Shown in pieces: positions 1 through 8,707 of a DNA stretch of 64,000 bases. A program made the translations under genes and the position numbers. The stretch spans positions 327 through 64,326 of the forward strand of contig NZ_AWZT01000002.1 of the NCBI RefSeq assembly GCF_000472525.1. Direction: 5' to 3'. The notes under the pieces are model-generated. The model ran no database searches. It saw nothing but the letters and a program-made list of their open reading frames with translations, and was not told the DNA's origin. Numbering within the stretch: the stretch's first letter is position 1; every line of letters begins with the position of its first letter. This DNA comes from Paraburkholderia dilworthii. GTDB lineage: Bacteria; Pseudomonadota; Gammaproteobacteria; Burkholderiales; Burkholderiaceae.

Positions 1-2
1 TC

Positions 3-2315
3 TTTCACTGGATGGAAATCGCGCCCGACAGTCACAGCTACCTCGGAAAGCCGGTGGCATCGTCAACGCTGGCGATGGGCGCGATGCTCGGCGAGCGGGT
101 GCCGGATCGCCAGCACAAGTTCCGCATTATCCTGGGGCCGCTCGACATGGACGCCTACCTGCGCATCACACCTCGGGGCGTGGACCTCCCGAAACTGGTC
201 GACTGCGTGATGGAATTTATCGGGCGGGGTGTCCGCTGGGAACTGGAATTACGCATCAAGCCAGAGTGCGCGCCTGCGGCGGTGCTGGGAGGAACAGAAC
301 AACTCGGCTGGTCTGGATGGCTTGGGCATGCGGCTACGGATGCGCCCATTACCGGTATGCGCTTCGAGCCGGAGCATTACGTCGAGCAAGCGGCGAAGAA
401 CGCCGCTCCACGCGATCGGCACCCCAATACTGACACGAGCCAGCAACTGCTGAAGTACTACAACGAAGAGTTGCTGTACATGCGCGAACTCGCCGCTGAA
501 TTCGGGCAGGCGCATCCAAAAATCGCAAGGCGCCTGGGCATGCAGGCGGGCGAAATCGGCGATGTGTACGTTCAGCGGCTGATCGAGGCATTCAGCTTCA
601 CCTCCGCGGGCATGCGCATGAAGCTGGATGCCCGGTTTCCCGAGTTAACGCAGCCGCTGCTGCAATGCCTGTATCCGAATTTCGTCGCCCCAACGCCGTC
701 TATCGCCGTAGCGCGCCTTTATCCGGACGGCACCGAGGGCAATCTCGCCGAGGGCATCCGCGTTGCACGCGGTGCGACATTCACCAGCCGCGTGCCCGAT
801 GGCGAGAAGACGCCGTGCGAGTTCCGCAGCAGTCAGGACGTGACGCTGTATCCGCTGGAGATCGTCAGCGCGCGGCTGACCGGCATTCCCCCTGACATTC
901 CCGCGCTCGACCGGTACGTGCCGGGGCATACCCAGGTGCGTGGCGCGTTGCGGTTGCGGCTGCGCACCACCGGCGAAGTCGGCATCGCAGAGTTGCAGGG
1001 GCTCGACCGTCTACCGGTGTATCTGGCCGGGGATGAGCAGGTGGCATCCCACCTGTTCGAACTGCTACATGTCGCGGGCGTTGCATCGATTACCGGCGAG
1101 CCCGGAAATTTCGGCTCGCCCGGCAGTCCCTTCCACGCGGTAGGCCGCGACGCGGTGATACATGAAGGACTCGATCCCGAACAGAGTCTGTTGCCGCTCG
1201 TGTGGCCGAAGCTTCACGGACACAATCTGTTGCACGAGTTTTCCGCATGCCCGTCGCGCTTCTATTTCTTCACGCTGACGGGGCTCGAAGCGGGCCTGCG
1301 CCGGGTGCGTGGGCGCGAGGCTGAAATCGTCGTGCTGCTGAACCAGTTCACCGGAGCGCTGGCGGAACGCGTGGACGCCTCACACTTCGCGCTGTTCTGC
1401 ACGCCGGTTATCAATCTCTTTCCCCGCATCTGCGACCCCGTCGAATTGCCAGAAACCGGCGCGGAATTTCAACTAGTCCCGGACGTACTGAAGCAGCAGG
1501 ACTATGAAGTGTTTTCCGTTCAGGCACTGTACGGCCAGGTCAGCGAGACGTCGACATCGCTCGAATTCAGGCCGCTGCACCAGCCCCTGACGAATGACGA
1601 AGGCAACCACGGGCGGTATTTCAGAACACGTTGCGCACGCCGGTTGACGCCGGAACTGTCAACTCGCCGCTACGGTACGCGCGCGCCGTACAGCGGCACG
1701 ACAACGTTCGTGTCGCTGGTTGACCACGACGGGCAACCCTACGGCGAGCGCATGAAGTACCTTGCGCTCAGCGCGTTGCTGACCAATCGTGAACTCCCGA
1801 ACCTGATCGTGCCTGACGGGCGTCATGACCTGACGCTCGAACAATCGGCCCCGGTTGTGAGTGTGGGGCTGATCCGCGCACCTGGCGCACCACGCGCGCC
1901 GTATGCCGATCGGGAAACGGCCTGGCGGCTTATTCGCCAGTTGAACTTCAGTTACCTCGCACTGGAAGACCCGTCGGCCGCGGGCCTGCGCAATCTGCTG
2001 GGACTGTTCCTCGCTCCCGGCGACGAGGTCTACCGGCAGCAGATCGAAAGTCTGGTCGATGTCAGGATGCGCACGGTCACGCGCATGCTGCCGGGCAACG
2101 GACAACTCGCTTTTGGTTGCGGCGCTGAATGCGTGGTCACGGTTGACGAAACGCGCTTTCAGGGCGTGAGCCCCTACCTGTTCGGCCTGATTCTCGAACG
2201 TTTTCTGGCGCGGCGCGCTTCAGCCCATTCGTTCATTGAAACCGGATTGCGCTCGGTGCAGCGCGGCCATGTGGCGACCTGGCCGGTGCGCATGGGCACG
2301 CGCGGAGTCGCATGA
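3..2315 (+). CDS. tssF: TssG C-terminal part fused in frame to complete TssF (T6SS baseplate), 5' partial
   Basis: The frame is open from the window edge; the first ATG is at 12. About 125 residues after it resemble the C-terminal part of TssG (a DRQHKFRIILGPLD stretch, then LGWSGWLG). From about residue 147 the protein reads as TssF: LLKYYNEELLYMRELAAEFG, HPKIARRLGM, a long beta-rich middle, and the usual TssF ending around RGHVATWPVRMG. The TssF part is about 620 residues, normal for the family. TssF and TssG are wedge components of the T6SS baseplate in the cytoplasm and normally come from separate genes in the order tssF-tssG. Here the order is reversed and no stop codon separates them. 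The N-terminal part of TssG lies outside the window, so it cannot be judged. The TGA overlaps an ATG at 2312. Confidence 0.85.
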   Translation, partial: FHWMEIAPDSHSYLGKPVASSTLAMGAMLGERVPDRQHKFRIILGPLDMDAYLRITPRGVDLPKLVDCVMEFIGRGVRWELELRIKPECAPAAVLGGTEQLGWSGWLGHAATDAPITGMRFEPEHYVEQAAKNAAPRDRHPNTDTSQQLLKYYNEELLYMRELAAEFGQAHPKIARRLGMQAGEIGDVYVQRLIEAFSFTSAGMRMKLDARFPELTQPLLQCLYPNFVAPTPSIAVARLYPDGTEGNLAEGIRVARGATFTSRVPDGEKTPCEFRSSQDVTLYPLEIVSARLTGIPPDIPALDRYVPGHTQVRGALRLRLRTTGEVGIAELQGLDRLPVYLAGDEQVASHLFELLHVAGVASITGEPGNFGSPGSPFHAVGRDAVIHEGLDPEQSLLPLVWPKLHGHNLLHEFSACPSRFYFFTLTGLEAGLRRVRGREAEIVVLLNQFTGALAERVDASHFALFCTPVINLFPRICDPVELPETGAEFQLVPDVLKQQDYEVFSVQALYGQVSETSTSLEFRPLHQPLTNDEGNHGRYFRTRCARRLTPELSTRRYGTRAPYSGTTTFVSLVDHDGQPYGERMKYLALSALLTNRELPNLIVPDGRHDLTLEQSAPVVSVGLIRAPGAPRAPYADRETAWRLIRQLNFSYLALEDPSAAGLRNLLGLFLAPGDEVYRQQIESLVDVRMRTVTRMLPGNGQLAFGCGAECVVTVDETRFQGVSPYLFGLILERFLARRASAHSFIETGLRSVQRGHVATWPVRMGTRGVA

Positions 2316-2497
2316 GCGCAACCACTGAAAAGCATGCCAGCGAGCCGGGGCAATCCGGACAGGACACCGGCATTCATGGAGAACGATCGATGCAGACACG
2401 CATGAGAAAGCGTTGGGCGCGGCACGCCCGGCATAACGGTGTCCGTTGCCCGGGTGACGACCGGTCCGGTTCACACGGAGGACGGTGCTCATGCTGA
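2312..2497 (+). CDS. Small ORF overlapping the tssF stop (61 aa), doubtful
   Basis: The ORF starts in an ATGA overlap with tssF, which is where tssG would normally start, but its 61 residues show no TssG signature and become Arg/His/Gly-rich and low in information. It also overlaps the start of vgrG by 7 bases. It may be the stump of a lost downstream gene, or only the frame left open upstream of vgrG. No function can be assigned. Confidence 0.25.
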   Translation: MSATTEKHASEPGQSGQDTGIHGERSMQTRMRKRWARHARHNGVRCPGDDRSGSHGGRCSC

Positions 2498-4647
2498 ACT
2501 TTGTGACTCCGCGTACCTTCACGGTCAGCGGCGCTGCGTTGCCCACGCTGGACGACGGCGCGCCCGCGCTCCAGATACGCTCCATCAGGGGCGAGGAAGC
2601 GCTGTCGACGATATACGAGTACGAACTGGGGCTCGTCACGCCGCTGAACCCGCTGCTACCCGGGAGCACCGCGGCCAATCTGGACCTGAAGGCGATGGTC
2701 GGCAAGGAACTGACAGTGACCGTGCAACTCGACGGGATGGGCACCTTCATTTCCGGCCTAGCGGGCGCGACAGGCGCGTCCAATATCGGCCGCGGCGAAC
2801 GGCAGATCAGCGGCATTGTCACCGCGGCGAGCCTGGTTGCGCAACTGAACCGTCAGTACCGCTACCGGCTGATCCTCAAGCCGTGGATCGTGCTGGCTGA
2901 GCGGTGTACGGACTACCGGATCTTCCAGAACAGGACGGTCGTCGAGATCATCGACGAGGTGCTGAAAAGCAATTACATGTACTCCTATGTCAAGCGTCTG
3001 GGGGGCACCTATCCGAAGCTGGTCTATCAGGTCCAATACGGTGAATCCGATTTTTTGTTCATTCAGAGGTTGATGGAAGAGCACGGCATTTACTGGTTTT
3101 TTGAACACTCGAACGGCGTACACCGGATGGTGCTGGTCGATAACCTCGGCGCGCACAGGCGCGTGGTTAGCGAGGCTTATCACACACTGTCGTACTACCC
3201 GCCTGACAGGAAGATCGACACCGAATACGTCAACCACTTCGATACGACGGAAAGCATCCAGTCGGGAATCTGGACGACCGATGATTTCGACTTCACAAAG
3301 CCGAGGGCAGATCTGGCGGTGCAGAACGCGTTGCCGCAGAAGACGCTGCATAACCAGCTGGCAGTCTACGAATGGCCGGGAGACTATACCGACCCGGAGC
3401 ACGGCGAGCAGTTCGCGCGCATTCGCATGCAGGAAATCCGCTCACGGGGCGAGCGCGCCGAAGGCCGGGGCAACCTGCGCAATGTGGTGTGCGGTACGAC
3501 CTTCACGCTGGCGGGCCATCCGCAGGACGCAGCGAACCGTGAATATCTGGTGATCCGCGCGAGCCTTGACGCCGAGGAAATCGGCGATGCGACCGGAAAA
3601 GGTAAGTACCGGGTTAGCACGACGTTTGAAGTGCAGCCGGCAACCACGATGTTCCGGCCGCCGCGCACGGTGAGCAAACCGCGCACGGCAGGTCCGCAGA
3701 CGGCGATCGTGACAGGGTATGAGGGAAGTGAAATCTGGACCGATCAGTACGGGCGCGTGAAACTGAAATTTCATTGGGACAAGTCATCCGTGAATGACCA
3801 GAACTCGTCGTGCTGGGTGCGCGTGTCGTATCCGTGGGCGGGAAGTAACTTTGGCGGCATCAACATTCCGCGGGTCGGGACAGAAGTTATCGTGGAGTTC
3901 GAGAACGGTGACCCGGACAGGCCCATTGTGACCGGGCGCGTGTACAACGCGATGAGCATGCCGCCGTGGAAGCTGCCGGATAACGCGACACAGAGCGGAA
4001 CGCTATCGCGCTCCACGAAGGGAGGCGGCTATGGCACCGCCAACGCGATCCGTTTCGAGGACAAGAAAGGCCGCGAAGAAGTGTGGATTCACGCGGAGAA
4101 AAACCTCCGTACGGAGGTTGAAAACGACGAGGTGCATGCGGTCGAGCATGACCAGACCGTTACGGTGAGTCACGATCGCGCGCGCCACGTGGGTAACGAC
4201 GAGCAGGTCGATGTCGCGCATGACAGCCAGCGCCGTGTCGGGCAGGACGATACCGTGTCGGTCGGTCGGAACCAGACAGTCACGGTCGGCAAGGACCTTG
4301 TGGAGAACGTGGGCAACAACCGGCGGGACCGGATTGCCGCTGACTACCAGATCGAGACCGGTGGGCACGCGGAGCATGTCGTGCAGGGTCGTCACCAGCT
4401 TCGGGCAGGTCAGGCCATCGCGCGCCGGACCCAGGTATATGAGCTCCAGGCGAGCGACAGTCTGGTCATCAAGGCATCTGGCGGCAGCATCACCATTGAT
4501 AGTAGCGGCGTCACGATCAAGGGCATTGCGATAAAGCTCAAGGGCGCCGTGACCCAGGAGGATGGCGCGGGGGGCGTGCCCGGAATGCACGGCATTCCAC
4601 TGCCGGGCCAGTTACCCGATCCTGGCCATGTGCCGCTGTCGGACTGA
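2491..4647 (+). CDS. vgrG: VgrG spike protein of the type VI secretion system (TssI)
   Basis: VgrG trimers form the puncturing tip of the T6SS and carry effectors. The first 390 residues or so match the gp27-like hub (FISGLAG, YRLILKPWIVLAERC, FEHSNGVHRMVLVD). An OB-fold gp5-like region follows (AIVTGYEGSEIWTDQYGRVK, CWVRVSYPWAGSNFGG), then a beta-helical needle of repeated V/H/N-rich units (residues about 540-640), ending in a short Pro/Gly tail. Length is 718 aa. A GGAGG at 2477-2481 lies 9 bases before the ATG at 2491; an upstream in-frame GTG at 2485 is too close to it. The effector gene starts 41 bases downstream, so this VgrG probably delivers that effector. Confidence 0.95.
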   Translation: MLNFVTPRTFTVSGAALPTLDDGAPALQIRSIRGEEALSTIYEYELGLVTPLNPLLPGSTAANLDLKAMVGKELTVTVQLDGMGTFISGLAGATGASNIGRGERQISGIVTAASLVAQLNRQYRYRLILKPWIVLAERCTDYRIFQNRTVVEIIDEVLKSNYMYSYVKRLGGTYPKLVYQVQYGESDFLFIQRLMEEHGIYWFFEHSNGVHRMVLVDNLGAHRRVVSEAYHTLSYYPPDRKIDTEYVNHFDTTESIQSGIWTTDDFDFTKPRADLAVQNALPQKTLHNQLAVYEWPGDYTDPEHGEQFARIRMQEIRSRGERAEGRGNLRNVVCGTTFTLAGHPQDAANREYLVIRASLDAEEIGDATGKGKYRVSTTFEVQPATTMFRPPRTVSKPRTAGPQTAIVTGYEGSEIWTDQYGRVKLKFHWDKSSVNDQNSSCWVRVSYPWAGSNFGGINIPRVGTEVIVEFENGDPDRPIVTGRVYNAMSMPPWKLPDNATQSGTLSRSTKGGGYGTANAIRFEDKKGREEVWIHAEKNLRTEVENDEVHAVEHDQTVTVSHDRARHVGNDEQVDVAHDSQRRVGQDDTVSVGRNQTVTVGKDLVENVGNNRRDRIAADYQIETGGHAEHVVQGRHQLRAGQAIARRTQVYELQASDSLVIKASGGSITIDSSGVTIKGIAIKLKGAVTQEDGAGGVPGMHGIPLPGQLPDPGHVPLSD

Positions 4648-4688
4648 ACCCATTCCCAAAACAGACGAACAAAAAAACAGGAAACCTG

Positions 4689-7013
4689 ATGCTGATCAGT
4701 CAACCCTTCCTCAGCGCAGCCGCGCATGAGGACGACCCGATGCAACCGGTCACGACCCTGGGCGAACGCAGTGGCAAAGGCGCGTTTCCTGTCAGCCGTG
4801 AATTTGGCTGGCACGGAGGCATCCATCTCGAAGCGCAGGGCAATGCGGACAGTTCGGAGCCGGTGCGCGCGATTGCCGACGGTGAGGTCGTGTTCGCGCG
4901 CAGCAGTGATGACATCCCGCAGCATCATGACGTTCCGGCCGTGATCGCGGCGCATCCGTTGCTGTACTACAAGGGCTGGACCAGTAACGGTGTAGTGATC
5001 CTGAAGCACGCGACGGAGATTGGCGAAGGGGTGAACGTCGAGTTCTACTCGATCTACCAGCACATGCACACGACCCAGGTGGCGCGCGGCAGCAAGGTGT
5101 ACCGCAAGGACGCGATCGGTTTGCCTGGCGCGATCTACGGCCAGCCGAACCGTATCCACTTTGAAATCGTCGCTGACGCCGCCAGCGTCGCGGCGCTCAT
5201 GGGGCGTAACCACGCGCCGCTGGCAGCGGAACAAGGGCGAACCAATAGTCTCTGGGGCGACATTCATATCGTGTTGCCGGCCGGTACGCCGCTCTATGCC
5301 AGCGATCCGTCGGTTGGCTCGGCAGCCCATCCTGCGTGGCAGGTTCCGGTGCAGGCGACGACCACGGAGCAGACGATCGTGAGTATCAGCGAGTCCTCGG
5401 GCCTGATCACCCTGACCACGCGTAGCATCCGGGGCGCGGTGCTTGGCTCGGCGACGCCGGAAGATGGTTACGGGCTGTATGAGCGCGCTACCCGGCGCTA
5501 TCCTGGGTGTCCCAGCGCCGGCTATGAAATGCTGCGCTTTGGCCGGATGATCGGCCCGGATGCGCCAGCAGCGGCAGACCTCTACCAGGGACGCCTGCCG
5601 CACATCCGGCAGATTCACTCACCGGTCGATCACACGGCGGTGTATGCGAATCTGAACGGTCCCGGCGTCAGAGTCTACAGCGACGCGGACTTCCCCGACT
5701 GGCTGGGCTGGACCTTTGTCGACGACGATACGGACGGCAACAGCCGGTGCGACTCCGACGTGCTGATCGGCATGCTCGATCCGGGCGCACCGCCGGCTGT
5801 GAGTCCGCCAGCGGCTGCAAGCGGGGCTGCGGCGCAGACGCCAGCCCAGCAGCAGGCGCAGAGAAAACGCGAACGCATTGCGCGGGCTTATGCACGCAGC
5901 CTTGACGGCCCGATGCGCGAACGGCTCAGTTACTGCGTGGTGAAGATGCCGACCGAGTGGTCGCGCGAGGATTTCGACATCCGCTGGAAGTGGGTCAAGG
6001 GCGATGATCCGGATGATCTGCCGGCCATCGCGCTGATGACCGGCTGCCTGACTTCGGAGGCCTATACCAGGTTCAAGCAGCACCACGCGGCGCTGGCCTT
6101 CTGGGAGGATGCGCAGGCGCAGGGTCTGACGCTTGACAGGCTGCACTATCACTTTCATCCGGGGCGGTTTATCCAGACGTTCAGGAAGTGCATGTGGCTC
6201 AGCGAGAAGGAATTCAAACAGCTTGTGCCATCGTTCGCGATGCGCAAGCATGCCGGGCAAATGCTATGGGAGCAGGTGCCGGGCGCCTTCGTCAATGGGA
6301 ACATCTTCAAAAACCAACGCGTCCCTCTCAACCTCATGATGCGCGCGTATGGCATCAATACGCCGCTGCGCATGGCCAGTTTCTTTGGCAATGCAATTCA
6401 GGAATCGCAATGGTTGCAGTTGCTGCAAGAGGGCTCTCCGGCCAACCAAAGGTATTACCCGTGGTATGGACGGGGCTTTCTTCAATTGACCTGGCCAAGC
6501 AACTACCTGGCCTACTGGGATTTCCGCGGACGAGCAAACCAGATCCCCGCTGCGGTACGTGCGCAACTTCTTGGCGCACAGCAGGCGGCGGCTCATTCAG
6601 GCAGCAACGCGGCTTGGAATTCTTCTGAGTTAGCACTAACGCCCGACATGCGTAAGTGGCGGGGTGACGTGTCGCTTACGGATCAGATCGATGCCACCTT
6701 CAGCGCATGTTTTTACTGGGTAAAGGTAGGCATGGCCGGTTACGCCGACGAGCCGCATGTTCTAGAGCGGGTAGCGCTCACCGCCAGCGGTCATGCGCAC
6801 TGCTACTACCGCAGCCCCAGTTTCTGGAAAGCTTCGGCCTCAGTGAACCTGCCTGGCGCAATCAACAATTTCTACTCCACACACCTCAACGGATTCGAGG
6901 CGCGTTGCATGGCCTATAGTGTGGCCCTCTCCGTTCTAACTGAAATGAAGTTTCCCGTGGCGGCAGGACAGGCAGTGGAAATCCCACAAGACAACATTCT
7001 GAGGAGAAGCTGA
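4689..7013 (+). CDS. T6SS effector: M23-like plus GH19/lysozyme-like peptidoglycan hydrolase
   Basis: This 774-aa protein is encoded directly after vgrG and appears to have two wall-degrading domains. Residues about 35-165 follow the LytM/M23 plan: FGWHGGIHLEA (H42, H46), SIYQHMHTT (H125, H127) and NRIHFEIVAD (H157). The usual HxxxD and HxH metal motifs are altered: His replaces Asp, and the first His of HxH is Arg. Residues about 540-700 resemble the GH19 chitinase/lysozyme fold, with SFFGNAIQESQW (candidate acid E572) and YYPWYGRGFLQLTW. A Pro/Ala/Gln-rich linker lies near residues 365-395. There is no signal peptide, as expected for VgrG delivery into a rival's periplasm. The stop overlaps the start of the probable immunity gene. 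An alternative start is the ATG at 4740. Confidence 0.85.
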   Translation: MLISQPFLSAAAHEDDPMQPVTTLGERSGKGAFPVSREFGWHGGIHLEAQGNADSSEPVRAIADGEVVFARSSDDIPQHHDVPAVIAAHPLLYYKGWTSNGVVILKHATEIGEGVNVEFYSIYQHMHTTQVARGSKVYRKDAIGLPGAIYGQPNRIHFEIVADAASVAALMGRNHAPLAAEQGRTNSLWGDIHIVLPAGTPLYASDPSVGSAAHPAWQVPVQATTTEQTIVSISESSGLITLTTRSIRGAVLGSATPEDGYGLYERATRRYPGCPSAGYEMLRFGRMIGPDAPAAADLYQGRLPHIRQIHSPVDHTAVYANLNGPGVRVYSDADFPDWLGWTFVDDDTDGNSRCDSDVLIGMLDPGAPPAVSPPAAASGAAAQTPAQQQAQRKRERIARAYARSLDGPMRERLSYCVVKMPTEWSREDFDIRWKWVKGDDPDDLPAIALMTGCLTSEAYTRFKQHHAALAFWEDAQAQGLTLDRLHYHFHPGRFIQTFRKCMWLSEKEFKQLVPSFAMRKHAGQMLWEQVPGAFVNGNIFKNQRVPLNLMMRAYGINTPLRMASFFGNAIQESQWLQLLQEGSPANQRYYPWYGRGFLQLTWPSNYLAYWDFRGRANQIPAAVRAQLLGAQQAAAHSGSNAAWNSSELALTPDMRKWRGDVSLTDQIDATFSACFYWVKVGMAGYADEPHVLERVALTASGHAHCYYRSPSFWKASASVNLPGAINNFYSTHLNGFEARCMAYSVALSVLTEMKFPVAAGQAVEIPQDNILRRS

Positions 7014-7726
7014 TGCCAGGTAGCGGCTCAAGATCGCAACATTGTTCGCATTTCAAGCACTGGATCGCGACGGGCATATCGTTCTGTATTGCGCTGGGAG
7101 TGCCCAGTGCTTCATTCGCTAAGTCTGGACAAAACGAGCGCAAGGACATGATTGTCAGCGCCAGTGGTCATAACTGCGCGTTCAGTTTCCACGATCCCTA
7201 TGGAGGATGGATTTCTGGCAACAGTTATGTCGTGGACGACCTGCCGCACAAAAAAACGGGCGTGGGAGATTTCTCGATTTCTTTTGCTTGCGTAAGTTCA
7301 GCCGATAACGATTCAATCCGCGACTACACCATCGCACGATACGATGAACAGAAGGGACATTGGCAGGCGGATTTTTCGGGGCTATCCGAACGTGACAGAA
7401 AACTATTGAAACCCGCTACGCAGTGGATTTCTTTGAAGGCAGTCAACAGCTCTGGGTTTGGAGCGCTTCAGGACATGGTTACTGGTGATCCGGAAACACG
7501 AAGCCGGTCCTTAGGGTTCTGTCTTCTTCGTCCGCCCGTAGCCTTGTGCGGTAGTGCACCTGTTGTAGCAATCCCTCATTACAGCAAAGTCGGAGTAAAG
7601 CCAAACGTACTGAGAATCATCGAATCGATCGAGTTTGCCGATGCGCCGGTCGCTGGACTGGCCGCGAATCGTCCCGCGTCGTCACCGGGTGGAAGTTCCA
7701 TGCAGGCAGTCACAACGCCCAGGTGA
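7013..7726 (+). CDS. Probable periplasmic immunity protein for the upstream effector
   Basis: The protein has 237 aa with an N-terminal signal peptide (hydrophobic residues about 18-32, likely cleavage after ASFA). The mature part has several cysteines and a C-terminal block, WISLKAVNSSGFG through VTGDPETR to IIESIEFAD. I recognise no catalytic family. Its ATG overlaps the TGA of the effector gene, so translation is probably coupled. Export to the periplasm fits protection against a peptidoglycan-degrading effector. A second, frame-broken relative lies at about 8708-9400 and shares the C-terminal block. Assignment as immunity protein is inferred from position, coupling and export. Base composition is lower in G+C than in neighbouring genes. 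Confidence 0.65.
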   Translation: MPGSGSRSQHCSHFKHWIATGISFCIALGVPSASFAKSGQNERKDMIVSASGHNCAFSFHDPYGGWISGNSYVVDDLPHKKTGVGDFSISFACVSSADNDSIRDYTIARYDEQKGHWQADFSGLSERDRKLLKPATQWISLKAVNSSGFGALQDMVTGDPETRSRSLGFCLLRPPVALCGSAPVVAIPHYSKVGVKPNVLRIIESIEFADAPVAGLAANRPASSPGGSSMQAVTTPR

Positions 7727-7775
7727 TCGCGCGCCGTCAAGCACTGCCGACCAAATAGCTACTAGGAAATACGTT

Positions 7776-7997
7776 ATGCGCCCCGTTGTTCTTATAGGTC
7801 ATCGTCATTTCTGTCCCATGCATGGGACGCGCATAGTCACCAGCGGCACAAGTGCAGTGAGGGTCAGTGGCCGTGCTGTGGCTCGTATTGGTGACAGCAC
7901 GAGTTGCGGTGCGGTCATCGTTACGGGCTCGTCCTCGACTTTTGGCTGTGCCGGGGTCGCCCGCAGGGGGCGATATGACCAGCGGAACTCCTGGTGA
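7776..7997 (+). pseudogene. PAAR protein, copy 1, C-terminus frameshifted at a G run
   Basis: It starts MRPVVLIGHRHFCPMHG and matches the intact PAAR protein at 9458 until GVARRG, after which it reads a short unrelated tail and stops. The intact copy continues GDTTSHGGT. Here the DNA has five G at 7968-7972; with one G fewer the frame would continue GDMTSGTPGDDG, restoring the PAAR-like end and stopping near 8055. PAAR proteins cap the VgrG tip. Possible causes are a real mutation, slippage at the G run, or a sequencing error. An AGGAAA-type ribosome site precedes the ATG. Confidence 0.75.
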
Positions 7998-8044
7998 TGA
8001 CGGTCAGTGTGGGAGGCAGAGACGTTGGTATCTGGACGTGACCT

Positions 8045-8707
8045 ATGCGATGTAATTTAGCGATTTTATTATTCCTGCTGCTCGCCAGCCAGGCTTCAAC
8101 TGCTGAAGAATGCAGTGATGCGCAAAGGGCTGAAGCGCAGCTTCCAAAATTTTTTGGTAGCACGCTACATGCTACATCATGTCCTGCATCCGATAATGAT
8201 GGGACTATTGTCATGACTGTATCCCTTCATGGGCTGAAAACGACAGTCGAAACAAGGTGCGAAAGCAATGCCTACGTACTTAAACTCGACACAACTATCA
8301 GCTTCGATGCTGGCTCTACACCGGGTATTGGTGTGTCGACAGGTAGAGGGCGCGACGGAACAGGGATGCATTATTGGAAGGTAACGCCAACCGACTCTGT
8401 AATTGACATCGGGGAAGCGCCAGAACTGGTGCAAGATAAGTTCATTCCTAATACTTACTCGACATTGATCACCGGTAGCGGACGATATCAATCTATGCGT
8501 TACTTCTACGAGATCAGAAACAATCATCTTGTTGCGACACGACTTGTTGGTTTTTATCAAAAAAATCGGCACACCTATGGCGCTGACTTTGCAAAAATTT
8601 CACCGTCTGGCGGGATAATTTTATTGCGTCAAAAAACGCTTTCGGAAGAAAAAGCCAGTTTGTGCCAAATTGGCAGGGCAGTATGCTGTAATGCTGTAAT
8701 GCTGTAA
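8045..8707 (+). CDS. Secreted protein of unknown function in the T6SS module
   Basis: The protein has 220 aa with a clear signal peptide (MRCNLAILLFLLLASQASTA, cleavage after STA). The mature part has six cysteines and alternating beta-like segments; no known family is recognised. It sits between the two immunity-PAAR copies and overlaps the frame-restored tail of PAAR copy 1, so it may be another effector-associated or immunity protein. Its last codons run through three copies of an 8-bp unit (8683-8706). Because 8 is not a multiple of three, gain or loss of a unit would change the C-terminus. Composition is notably AT-richer than the flanks, suggesting transfer. Confidence 0.6.
   Translation: MRCNLAILLFLLLASQASTAEECSDAQRAEAQLPKFFGSTLHATSCPASDNDGTIVMTVSLHGLKTTVETRCESNAYVLKLDTTISFDAGSTPGIGVSTGRGRDGTGMHYWKVTPTDSVIDIGEAPELVQDKFIPNTYSTLITGSGRYQSMRYFYEIRNNHLVATRLVGFYQKNRHTYGADFAKISPSGGIILLRQKTLSEEKASLCQIGRAVCCNAVML
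8683..8706. repeat. Short tandem repeat, 3 x ATGCTGTA
   Basis: Three perfect copies of an 8-bp unit lie across the 3' end of the 8045-8707 gene and create its stop codon. With one unit fewer the frame would run on to a TAA near 8752. Confidence 0.85.
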
